The notes beneath the pieces are model-generated. The model was not told where the DNA came from and ran no database searches. It worked only from the letters and a program-made list of their open reading frames with translations. From the NCBI GenBank assembly GCA_037130425.1, contig JBAXTB010000234.1:1-9244 (forward strand): a DNA stretch of 9,244 nucleotides, in the 5' to 3' direction. This document shows, piece after piece, positions 1 through 6,024 of the stretch. The stretch comes from M3007 sp037130425 (GTDB taxonomy: Bacteria > Bacteroidota > Bacteroidia > Chitinophagales > Saprospiraceae). A program made the position numbers and the translations under genes. How positions within the stretch are numbered: the first letter of the stretch is position 1; each line of letters starts with the position of its first letter.

Positions 1-437
1 ATAAAGCATTTGAAAAAACGGAAGGCGCCAGCATTGCAATTGAGGACGAAACTGTGCAGCTGACCCTGCCTGATAAATCACTGTTTGAAACGACGGGCTT
101 AAATGTCAGTGCGGCGGGTAAAAACCTGCTTACGCCCTTAGCCAATTTCTTAGCAGAACGCCCCGAACTTGATATAGATGTGGTGGCGTACACAGACAAT
201 GTACTGCCGAAGGATAACAAAAGTCTGAAAGATACCTGGGATTGGAGTTTGCAACGCGCTACGAACATTGTGCGCCTGCTTATACGCGAGTACAACGTGA
301 ATGCCAACCAATTAACGCCGGTAGGCCGGGGCGAATTTTATCCTGTTACTTCCAATGAAACGGCAGATGGACGTCAACAAAACCGCAGAACAGTAGTGGT
401 ATTTCGACCGGTTTTGGCGGTGGTACCATCTGAATAA
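1..437 (+). CDS. OmpA-family C-terminal domain protein, 5'-truncated
   Basis: The reading frame is open from base 3 and ends at a TAA at 435-437, so about 144 C-terminal residues are visible and the true start lies before the window. The fragment has the layout of an OmpA/MotB peptidoglycan-binding domain. A strand near LFETTGLNVSAAG leads into a helix (LLTPLANFLAERP), then the strand DIDVVAYTDN, the helix WSLQRATNIVRLLI, the segment LTPVGRGEFYPV, and the signature NETADGRQQNRRTVVVF. In this family the Asp before and the Arg within the last helix hold the diaminopimelate of peptidoglycan, so the protein probably links the outer membrane or periplasm to the cell wall. The N-terminal part, which would show whether it is a porin, a lipoprotein or a coiled-coil protein, is missing. 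It converges on the acidic gene at 540-803. The domain call is firm and the overall protein identity is open. Confidence 0.85.
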   Translation, partial: KAFEKTEGASIAIEDETVQLTLPDKSLFETTGLNVSAAGKNLLTPLANFLAERPELDIDVVAYTDNVLPKDNKSLKDTWDWSLQRATNIVRLLIREYNVNANQLTPVGRGEFYPVTSNETADGRQQNRRTVVVFRPVLAVVPSE

Positions 438-520
438 AAAAAGCCAATCCGTGTAAATCTACTACAAAACACCGAAATCCGAACAGGAAATCGGGTTTGC
501 TTCAATTGCACGGATTGGCT
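436..520 (-). terminator. Long-stem terminator between convergent genes
   Basis: A perfect 12-bp inverted repeat (AGCCAATCCGTG at 442-453 and CACGGATTGGCT at 509-520) encloses a loop that can itself fold: CCGA 472-475 with TCGG 491-494, and TCC 478-480 with GGA 486-488. Read on the - strand, the stem is followed directly by a run of seven T (complement of 436-442, overlapping the stem base). This is the form of an intrinsic terminator for the acidic gene that ends at 540. On the + strand it may also stop the OmpA-family transcript, but there the stem is followed by CAAGTTG and not by a T run, so that role is weaker. Confidence 0.75.
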
Positions 521-539
521 CAAGTTGAAACGGAGAAAA

Positions 540-803
540 CTAAGCAGCTTCTTCTTCGTCAGCGCTTTCTTCGTCTTCAACTTCGTCGGCGCCGTCTTCT
601 TCATCCAATTCCTCTTCTTCTTCGTCCATATCCTCGTCATCCATTTCTTCGTCTTCGCCTTCTTCGGCGTCCAATTCTTCGCCTTCTTCTTCTTCAGAAG
701 TTTCTTCGTCAGAAGACTCTTCTTCGTCTTGCGCTACCATTTCAAGCGCTTCCATTTCTTCTGTGTGCAGGGTTTCGAGTTCAAAATTTTCAGTAAGGAA
801 CAT
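540..803 (-). CDS. Highly acidic low-complexity small protein
   Basis: This is an 87-residue protein with an ATG start at 803 and a TAG stop at 540-542. By my count 51 residues are Asp or Glu, there is no Lys or Arg, and the only basic residue is one His. The first 25 residues (MFLTENFELETLHTEEMEAL) look like an ordinary amphipathic segment. From about residue 26 on, the chain is nearly all acidic, broken by Ser, Gly, Ala and Met, and is probably disordered. No signal peptide or membrane segment is seen. I recognise no family. Acidic proteins of this kind can mimic DNA, bind cations or act as acidic tails, but nothing here chooses among these. It lies 234 bp downstream of parB on the same strand, separated by a hairpin, and ends at a strong terminator, which supports a separate transcription unit. 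The leucine- and phenylalanine-rich + strand frames over the same bases are its shadows. Confidence 0.7.
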   Translation of the reverse strand: MFLTENFELETLHTEEMEALEMVAQDEEESSDEETSEEEEGEELDAEEGEDEEMDDEDMDEEEEELDEEDGADEVEDEESADEEEAA

Positions 804-992
804 GGCAATAGATGTTTAAAGTTAAGAGATATGAAATGCTTTGTTATCTGACAAAGAAAGCACGAAATCAATTGATTTTGAAGGATCTGAATGTTAAATT
901 GGTATGAATAAAAATAATGAATACTTTATGTTTACTTAATACACGGGAATGGATTTTGAAATGGGAAACCGCGTAATTTCAAGGTTTTTTAA
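804..992. other. Intergenic region between parB hairpin and acidic gene
   Basis: This is an AT-rich stretch with no credible gene. It contains a perfect 14-bp palindrome, AAATCAATTGATTT (865-878). On the - strand, TAACTTTA (complement of 817-824) resembles the Bacteroidota -7 element TAnnTTTG except at the last base, and could serve the acidic gene starting at 803. I see no matching TTTG about 19-20 bp upstream, so the promoter remains a weak candidate. Confidence 0.35.
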
Positions 993-1034
993 CCGGATTT
1001 TGCTTGGTTTTGTTTAAAAAAACAAGAAATCCGG
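993..1034 (-). terminator. Stem-loop just after parB stop
   Basis: CCGGATTT (993-1000) pairs perfectly with AAATCCGG (1027-1034). After a two-base bulge the stem continues with CTTG (1003-1006) and CAAG (1023-1026), and the inner part is T-rich against A-rich. On the - strand it starts four bases after the parB stop codon, the usual place for a terminator. The stem is followed by TTAAAAAACC instead of a T run, so termination may be incomplete or the structure may protect the 3' end of the mRNA. Confidence 0.5.
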
Positions 1035-1037
1035 CTC

Positions 1038-1964
1038 TTATTTTGCCAAATTCAATTTCTCTTTCGACTCTTCAATCAAGTCGATCAGGCGGTTCAGTTC
1101 CGTGTCGTTATCGAACTTAACGACTAATTGGCCGGCGCCATTGTCATTGCGTTTCAGCGCAACTTTGGAGCCGAAAAAGGAACCGAAATCATCCTGAATT
1201 TTTTTCAGGTGGTTGGGCATTGTCTTGCTGCTCGCGCCTTTTCCGATCTTATTTTCTTCTTTGTGCTTTTGGATTATTTCCTCCACCGCGCGCACAGACA
1301 AACTCTTGCTAATGATTTGTTTGAGGATGTTTAACTGCAGGCTTGGGTCGTCGATTAGTCCGGCCAGCGCGCGGGCGTGGCCCATTGAAATCTGACGATC
1401 ACGGACGGCAGTTTGAACATCGTCGTGCAATTGACGCAGGCGAATATAGTTGTTTACGGTAGAGCGTTCTTTGCCAACACGTTCAGCGATTTGCTCCAGC
1501 GTCATATTGCACTCAATTTGGAGCGCCGTGTAGGTATCTGCAATTTCAAGCGCATTCAAATCCTCCCGCTGAATGTTTTCAACCAGCGCCATTTCCAGTA
1601 CCTCCTGGCTGTTTGCCACGCGGATATAGGCGGGAACTTCCTTCAAACCGGCCATTTTGCTGGCCCGATAGCGGCGTTCGCCCGAAATGATCTGATATGC
1701 TTTTTCGTGCAGGCGACGCACCGTAATCGGTTGGATCAGGCCATGTATCATAATGCTCTCTGCCAGTTCGGTCAGGGCAATATTGTCAAAATTTTTACGC
1801 GGCTGATCCCGATTTGCCTCGATGTGCTCGATTGGGAGCATGAGGATATGATTGGTCAGTTCGCGTATTTCCTCCTGCTTGTCTTCTTTAATCGCCTGCT
1901 CCAATTGGGATGCCGTTTTCAGCAGGGTACCAATGCCTTTCGCATTGAATGTTGATTTTGCCAT
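1038..1964 (-). CDS. parB: Chromosome partitioning protein ParB
   Basis: This 308-residue protein is a full-length chromosomal ParB/Spo0J, a parS-binding CTPase clamp that loads on DNA near the origin and activates ParA. Residues 43-135 form the N-terminal ParB/sulfiredoxin-fold domain. It includes RDQPRKNF (52-59), the arginine-rich GERRYRA box (95-101) that binds CTP and drives spreading, and ENIQRED (129-135). Residues 154-179 hold the helix-turn-helix (MTLEQIAERVGKERSTVNNY), followed by SMGHARAL (193-200). About 252-308 is the C-terminal dimerisation domain, preceded by a polar linker. The first 20 residues (FNAKGIGTLLKTA) resemble the N-terminal segment that contacts ParA in the family. 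The ATG at 1962-1964 shares its last base with the parA TAA, an overlap that usually means translational coupling. All key motifs are present. Confidence 0.97.
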   Translation of the reverse strand: MAKSTFNAKGIGTLLKTASQLEQAIKEDKQEEIRELTNHILMLPIEHIEANRDQPRKNFDNIALTELAESIMIHGLIQPITVRRLHEKAYQIISGERRYRASKMAGLKEVPAYIRVANSQEVLEMALVENIQREDLNALEIADTYTALQIECNMTLEQIAERVGKERSTVNNYIRLRQLHDDVQTAVRDRQISMGHARALAGLIDDPSLQLNILKQIISKSLSVRAVEEIIQKHKEENKIGKGASSKTMPNHLKKIQDDFGSFFGSKVALKRNDNGAGQLVVKFDNDTELNRLIDLIEESKEKLNLAK

Positions 1965-2743
1965 TAATTCTGGTTTTTCCGTAGAAATTCTTCTGCCAGG
2001 TTAAAAAAGTTGGTCGCGCCTTTGCTGCTTACATCATACAAGGCAACCGGCGTATGCTGCATCGGCGCTTCAGCCACCCGGCTGTTGCGGTGGATGATGG
2101 TTTCAAATACGTAATCGTCTGAGCTGTTGCGTACCTCTTCCACGATGGCATTGGCCAAACGCAGGCGGGTGTCGTACATGGAAATCAACAGACCTTCCAC
2201 TTTCAGGTTCGGGTTGTAGCCCGATTTGATGAGCGAAATGGTGTTTTTCAGTTTTGCCAAACCCTCAAAAGAGAACATCTCGCATTGAACCGGAATCAAC
2301 ACGGTATCGGCCGCAACCAAGGCGTTTACCGTAATCAAGCCCAGCGATGGGAGGCAGTCGATGAAAATATAATCATAGTCCTGACGAAGTTCGCCTACGA
2401 TGCCGCGCATGATGTATTCGCGGTTTGGGCGGTTAATCAGTTCTAATTCGGCGCCAACCAAACTGATGCTCGATGGCAGCAGGTGCAGGTTTGGCGTTTC
2501 AGTTTGTATGATCGCAGTGCGCGGATCGATACCATCAACCAAACATTCGTACAGGCCGATGGTTTCGCTGGTGTCGGGAAGCCCAACACCCGAAGAGGCG
2601 TTTGCCTGTGGGTCGGCGTCAATCAGCAACACCTTTTTTTCAAGGATTGCTAATGAAGCTGCAAGGTTGATGGCGGTGGTGGTTTTGCCTACACCGCCTT
2701 TTTGATTGGCAATGGTAATTACTTTGCCCATATCGTTAAGCAT
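1964..2743 (-). CDS. parA: Chromosome partitioning ATPase ParA (Soj)
   Basis: This is a 259-residue ParA/MinD-type ATPase that binds DNA non-specifically as an ATP dimer and moves ParB-parS complexes. The deviant Walker A motif KGGVGKTT lies at 15-22, with signature lysine K15 and catalytic-loop K20. The A' motif DADPQAN lies at 42-48 and the Walker B segment IFIDC at 126-130, followed by LPSLGLITVNAL. The length fits the short chromosomal Soj type without the extra N-terminal helix-turn-helix domain of plasmid ParA. There are two candidate starts: the ATG at 2741-2743 (MLND...) and an in-frame ATG at 2729-2731 giving MGKVITIANQKGG. The second matches the usual family N-terminus more closely, so the true protein may be 255 residues. 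The hydrolase gene upstream ends 40 bp away with no good promoter between them, so co-transcription is likely. Confidence 0.97.
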   Translation of the reverse strand: MLNDMGKVITIANQKGGVGKTTTAINLAASLAILEKKVLLIDADPQANASSGVGLPDTSETIGLYECLVDGIDPRTAIIQTETPNLHLLPSSISLVGAELELINRPNREYIMRGIVGELRQDYDYIFIDCLPSLGLITVNALVAADTVLIPVQCEMFSFEGLAKLKNTISLIKSGYNPNLKVEGLLISMYDTRLRLANAIVEEVRNSSDDYVFETIIHRNSRVAEAPMQHTPVALYDVSSKGATNFFNLAEEFLRKNQN

Positions 2744-2783
2744 AATTACAATTGGTTTGTAATGGTAAATTGCTGAAAATCAA

Positions 2784-3467
2784 TTAGATGTCAAGAGAAG
2801 CGCCGATTTCGATCAATTCAAGATCGCGGCCTTTCGCCTCAAAAGCGGCAATCGCAGCCGCGTGGTCGATTTTAACAAAACCGAAGGTATCGAAATGGCA
2901 TCCGATGATGCGGTTGCAGCGAATGAACTCGGCAGCAAGCAATGCATCGTTCACATCCATCGTGAAATTGGAACCGATTGGTAAAATGGCAACATCAAGT
3001 GGCGGACAGGTCATGGGGATCAACTGCATGTCCATCGTCAAAGCGGTGTCGCCGGCGAAATAAAGCACACCATCCGTGCTGTCAAACACAAAACCTGCCG
3101 GATTTCCGCCATAAGAACCATCGGAAAAACTGCTGCTGTGTACGGCTGCTACCATTTTTACACGCCCAAAATCAAACTGCCACCAGCCGCCGATGTTCAT
3201 GGGGTGGGTGCTGAAGCCTTTTTTGCTGTAAAAATCGTGGATTTCCCAGATGCCTACAATGACAACGCCGGGATTGTTCGTGGCGATCGTTTCCAGATCG
3301 TAACTATGATCCTGGTGGGCGTGCGACAGAAAAATATAGTCGCACCGAATACTGTTTACATCGATTGCATTAGCAAGTGGGTTGCCCGACACGAATGGAT
3401 CGAGCAGGAGTCGTTTGCCTGCTGTCTCAAGCAAAAAACAGGAATGTCCGTAATATGTGATGCGCAT
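2784..3467 (-). CDS. UPF0173 family metal-dependent hydrolase
   Basis: This 227-residue protein has a metallo-beta-lactamase fold of the UPF0173 (YtkL/YddR-like) family. It opens with MRITYYGHSCFLLE, typical of the family, followed by LLDPFVSGNP (21-30). The metal-binding motif HAHQDH lies at 49-54. Further ligands are probably H110 (AAVHSS), D140 (FAGDT) and H191 (GCHFDTF). The set is complete, so an active di-metal hydrolase is expected, probably cytoplasmic because no signal peptide is present. The physiological substrate of the family is not established. It is the first gene of a probable - strand operon with parA and parB, and a Bacteroidota-type -7 element lies about 35 bp before its ATG. 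No functional tie to chromosome segregation can be read from the sequence. Confidence 0.93.
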   Translation of the reverse strand: MRITYYGHSCFLLETAGKRLLLDPFVSGNPLANAIDVNSIRCDYIFLSHAHQDHSYDLETIATNNPGVVIVGIWEIHDFYSKKGFSTHPMNIGGWWQFDFGRVKMVAAVHSSSFSDGSYGGNPAGFVFDSTDGVLYFAGDTALTMDMQLIPMTCPPLDVAILPIGSNFTMDVNDALLAAEFIRCNRIIGCHFDTFGFVKIDHAAAIAAFEAKGRDLELIEIGASLDI

Positions 3468-3501
3468 GGTGTGTAAGTCGGGTAGGTCATTTCCCGGCCT
3501 G

Positions 3502-3509
3502 CAAAGATA
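3502..3509 (-). promoter_or_regulatory. Candidate -7 element for hydrolase-parAB operon
   Basis: The complement of 3502-3509 reads TATCTTTG, an exact fit to the Bacteroidota housekeeping -7 consensus TAnnTTTG, and the next base is the often-seen C. It lies 34 bp before the hydrolase ATG, leaving a short leader of roughly 28 nt. A TTTG-like -33 element at the expected spacing is not evident: the region reads ACCCACA on the - strand. The call therefore rests on the -7 match and the position. Confidence 0.5.
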
Positions 3510-3550
3510 ATTTGAGCAATGCGAATTCTGTGGGTTCGGGCCGTGTTAAG

Positions 3551-3587
3551 TTATCCCCCGGTTATCCACACGTTGTTAACAGGGGGA
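3551..3587. other. DnaA-box 9-mer inside an imperfect hairpin
   Basis: TTATCCACA at 3562-3570 is a perfect match to the strong bacterial DnaA box. Eleven bases before it, TTATCCCCC (3551-3559) repeats only the TTATCC part. The same stretch forms an inverted repeat: TCCCCC (3554-3559) with GGGGGA (3582-3587), then one mismatch, then GTTA (3561-3564) with TAAC (3577-3580), leaving a 12-nt loop. I saw no further DnaA boxes in the window. It lies upstream of the hydrolase-parAB operon, and parAB often sits near oriC. One box is not enough to call an origin. It could be an outlying DnaA titration or regulatory site, or chance. Confidence 0.4.
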
Positions 3588-3589
3588 GG

Positions 3590-3628
3590 GAATATCGAAT
3601 ATCGAACGGATGAATATCGAATATCGAA
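3590..3628. repeat. Tandem GAATATCGAATATCGAA repeat
   Basis: Two identical 17-bp copies (GAATATCGAATATCGAA at 3590-3606 and 3612-3628) are spaced 22 bp apart, each made of two AATATCGA units. The spacer is CGGAT. From memory, AATATCGA-type runs are common in intergenic DNA of Bacteroidota. The function is unknown, and no gene is present here. Confidence 0.75.
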
Positions 3629-3662
3629 GGAGGGTTTCAGGTTGGGGGCAGGTGGAAAGGGT

Positions 3663-3860
3663 TTAACGCTGGCAGCGTTGGGAAGATACCATAATGTCTA
3701 TCAATAAAAAGTTGGGATCGCGCCAATTGTCGGGTTGACTCGCAGTCACCCCGACAATACGCGCAATCATCGGTTTAATATTGTCCTCGGCGTTGATTTT
3801 CAAATGAGTAGTGGCTTTTTTAATGAAATCAGGTACTTCGATATCTTTATTCCGTTGCAA
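3663..3860 (-). CDS. Unrecognised small ORF or gene remnant
   Basis: This is a 65-codon open frame (DIEVPDFIKKATTHLKINAE... ending SSQRCQR). It has only a TTG start at 3858-3860, and an in-frame stop lies four codons upstream. The composition looks protein-like and hydrophilic, but I recognise no family. Its centre (ARIVGVTASQPDNWRDPNFL) is encoded by the palindromic repeat at 3703-3782. The second repeat copy at 5698-5778 encodes a similar string (ERIVGVTGSQPDN) that is interrupted at the TGG codon by an extra base and stop. The differences between copies are mostly not at third codon positions, which argues against selection on a protein. It could be a decayed gene fragment or only a by-product of the repeat. 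Confidence 0.2.
   Translation of the reverse strand: MQRNKDIEVPDFIKKATTHLKINAEDNIKPMIARIVGVTASQPDNWRDPNFLLIDIMVSSQRCQR
3703..3782 (-). repeat. Palindromic repeat, copy 1 of an inverted pair
   Basis: This is an 80-bp element whose reverse complement matches 5698-5778 at 70 of 81 aligned columns by hand count (10 mismatches, one gap). The core at 3726-3758 is a 33-nt imperfect palindrome. The arm ATTGTCGGGTTGACT (3726-3740) faces AGTCACCCCGACAAT (3744-3758) around a CGC loop, with one mismatched pair. This is the form of a REP-like or other extragenic palindromic repeat. It lies about 180 bp before the solute-binding lipoprotein gene. Confidence 0.8.
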
Positions 3861-3942
3861 GAAGTTTCTTTAAAAGGAACAACAAATCGCCGCATTTTCC
3901 GCATTTTTGGCCCTGAAAGTATTTCAAAGGGCCTCCTGTACA

Positions 3943-5592
3943 ATGCTGGGATTATATTCCGATTTTAAAACATATAAACATTTGCTACACTTGTGGTGGC
4001 TCCCGTTCGTATTAAACACGCTTTCTTGCGCGCCCGAAGCGGACAAACAAGACCCGCGCAGTGTTTTCCGCTACAACCAACACAATCCTATTACCTCGCT
4101 CGATCCGGCATTTGCGCGCACCCAAAACAACATCTGGGCGGTAGATTGTATGTTCAACGGCTTGGTGCAACTCGACGATCAGTTGCGCGTGCAGCCCTGT
4201 ATTGCTAAATCCTGGGACATCAGTTCCGACGGATTGACCTACCGTTTCCTATTGCGTTCAGATGTGTTTTTTCAGGATCATGCCGTATTTCAAGGCGGAA
4301 AGGGCCGAAAAGTGGTGGCTGACGACGTGGTGTTTAGTTTTCAGCGCCTGCTCGACCCCGAATGGCCCAAACCCGGCAGCTGGATTTTTAAGGATCGGGT
4401 GGATGATATACAAGCATTTACGGCTGAAAATGATTCGGTATTTGTGCTGCGTTTGAAAACCCCATTCCAGCCCATGTTGCAAATCCTGACCATGCAATAC
4501 GCGTCCATTGTGCCGAAGGAAGCCGTGGCGTTTTACGGCCGCGATTTCAGGCGCAATCCGGTGGGAACCGGGCCTTTTCAGTTTAAAATTTGGGCCGAAA
4601 ACCAGGCGCTGGTGATGATTAAAAATCCCAACTACTTTGAACGCGACAGCACTGGCCAACGCTTGCCGTATTTGGATGCCGTGAAAGTCAACTTTATGAG
4701 CGACCGCAAAACGGCGTTTCTGGAATTCAAAAAAGGTCGGCTTGATTATTTTTTCGGTCTTGAAAGTTCGTACATCAACGAGCTGCTCACGCCCGACGGA
4801 TCCCTACAGCCCAGCCTTGAAAAAGACTTTTATTTTTACAAAAATCCCTATTTGAACACTGAATACCTTGGGATTCGCTTAGATACGGCCGGAACGTCGG
4901 TGCTCCAACGCAAAAAAATCAGGCAGGCGTTGAATTACGGCATCGACCGGGCGCAGTTGCTGCGCACCTTGCGCAACAGTGTGGGCAAACCTGCGAGCGG
5001 CGGTTTTGAGCCACGCGGATTGCCGTCTTTTGACGATCAGGCCACGCCGGGTTATGTTTATGATCCGGGAAAAGCGGCGCGTTTATTGGCGGAAGCAGGT
5101 TTTCCGAATGGGAAAAATTTGCCACAAATCAACTTACTTTGCAACCAGGAATACCTTGATTTATGCACCTATATCACGCGTCAATGGGAAGAATTGGGCA
5201 TCCGGGTGCAAATTGAGTTACAGGAAACAGCCACCTTGCGCGAGCGGATGCGCAACGGCACCGCGCCCTTTTTCCGCGCCTCTTGGATTGCTGATTACCC
5301 GGACGCGGAGAGTTTTTTAACCTGTTTTTATGGAAAAAATGGCGCGCCCCCAAACTATACTCAATTCCAAAATGCTACCTTCGACCGTCTTTACGAATCG
5401 GCCTTACAGGAAACCAATGTGGAAAAACGATATGAGTTATACCGTCAAATGGAACGCATTGTAATTGAAGAAGCACCCATCGTATTTTTGTTTTACGATG
5501 AAACCGCGCAATTTGCCCGGCATTCCGTCAGCGGATTATCGAGAAATGCGATTAATTTGTTGTCGTTGAAACGGGTGAAAAAGGAGCGTTAA
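3943..5592 (+). CDS. Family 5 solute-binding lipoprotein (Dpp/Opp-like)
   Basis: From the ATG at 3943 this is a 549-residue protein. The frame is open a little further upstream, but this start gives a proper lipoprotein signal: polar residues with K9 and K12, a hydrophobic run LLHLWWLPFVL, then lipobox LNTLSC with the lipidated Cys at 29. The mature part has the ABC-transporter substrate-binding fold of SBP_bac_5. Near its start comes YNQHNPITSLDPAFART, followed by GLVQLDDQLRVQPCIAKSW, SSDGLTYRFLLRSDVFFQD, VVADDVVFSFQRLLDP, RNPVGTGPFQF, KKIRQALNYGIDR, LAEAGFPNG and WIADYPDAESFL. All are familiar landmarks of periplasmic di/oligopeptide-binding proteins. The expected role is capture of peptides or similar solutes outside the inner membrane. 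No permease or ATPase genes lie beside it, so it is an orphan here and its ligand cannot be named. Inverted palindromic repeats flank it on both sides. Confidence 0.93.
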   Translation: MLGLYSDFKTYKHLLHLWWLPFVLNTLSCAPEADKQDPRSVFRYNQHNPITSLDPAFARTQNNIWAVDCMFNGLVQLDDQLRVQPCIAKSWDISSDGLTYRFLLRSDVFFQDHAVFQGGKGRKVVADDVVFSFQRLLDPEWPKPGSWIFKDRVDDIQAFTAENDSVFVLRLKTPFQPMLQILTMQYASIVPKEAVAFYGRDFRRNPVGTGPFQFKIWAENQALVMIKNPNYFERDSTGQRLPYLDAVKVNFMSDRKTAFLEFKKGRLDYFFGLESSYINELLTPDGSLQPSLEKDFYFYKNPYLNTEYLGIRLDTAGTSVLQRKKIRQALNYGIDRAQLLRTLRNSVGKPASGGFEPRGLPSFDDQATPGYVYDPGKAARLLAEAGFPNGKNLPQINLLCNQEYLDLCTYITRQWEELGIRVQIELQETATLRERMRNGTAPFFRASWIADYPDAESFLTCFYGKNGAPPNYTQFQNATFDRLYESALQETNVEKRYELYRQMERIVIEEAPIVFLFYDETAQFARHSVSGLSRNAINLLSLKRVKKER

Positions 5593-5697
5593 AAGAATGG
5601 AACTTTTGCATCCTGTTATGATAAGAATGAGATCGTGCGTTGCCATACGAGGGTGTATCATAAGTCGTTTTTTAAGCAACTTGAGGATCGTTCGCGA

Positions 5698-5778
5698 AAT
5701 ATTATTCGGATGACCGAGCGTATTGTCGGGGTGACTGGGAGTCAACCCGACAATTAAGCGTGATCTCAACTTTTTATT
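5698..5778 (+). repeat. Palindromic repeat, copy 2 of an inverted pair
   Basis: This is the counterpart, in opposite orientation, of 3703-3782. The core 5722-5754 is again a 33-nt imperfect palindrome: ATTGTCGGGGTGACT (5722-5736), loop GGG, AGTCAACCCGACAAT (5740-5754), with the mismatch at the same place as in copy 1. The loop differs by one base from copy 1 and the arms are identical. The flanks differ more than the core, and one extra A follows the palindrome. Conservation centred on the palindrome suggests that the DNA or RNA structure is what is kept. Confidence 0.8.
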
Positions 5779-6024
5779 TGGCGAAAAAATCTCACGTTAT
5801 ACCAAGATTAAAATGGATTTGAAGATTTTCAGGATTGATTAAATTGATTTTCAAAGGATTATCAGACTTCTATTTTTAGAACCACTTTGCGTTGCCTATA
5901 CCTTGTGATACGGCCTCGGCTTTGGTTCCTTTGCATAACCTTTGTATTGTCGTTGTGGTAAAAACAAGTATAAGTTCAAACTCAATTCAAAACCAAACTC
6001 AAAACCAAATCCAAACCCGAAGCA

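Noticed and set aside
540..803. Acidic repeat read as a CRISPR or structured tandem array
   Set aside because: The TTCTTCGTC units are irregular, have no spacers, and are explained by codons for Glu and Asp.
497..851. Leucine-, arginine- and phenylalanine-rich + strand frames over the acidic gene
   Set aside because: They are complements of the GAA/GAC-rich acidic coding run, have improbable compositions, and cross the terminator or the intergenic region.
1413..1955. 180-codon + strand open frame opposite parB
   Set aside because: ParB on the - strand has all its family motifs. The opposite frame has no recognisable protein and is a shadow.
3519..3707. 62-codon + strand open frame
   Set aside because: It runs through the DnaA-box hairpin and the AATATCGA tandem repeat, and its sequence looks like translated repeat rather than a protein.
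5593..5757. In-frame open stretch of 54 codons after the lipoprotein stop codon, suggesting readthrough
   Set aside because: The stretch enters the palindromic repeat, has no similarity to the lipoprotein domain, and the protein already has its full family length, so the shared frame is probably chance.
5791..5880. AT-rich stretch considered as an origin unwinding element
   Set aside because: No DnaA boxes lie next to it, and the GATTTTCAGGATT-type sequence resembles ordinary intergenic repeats.
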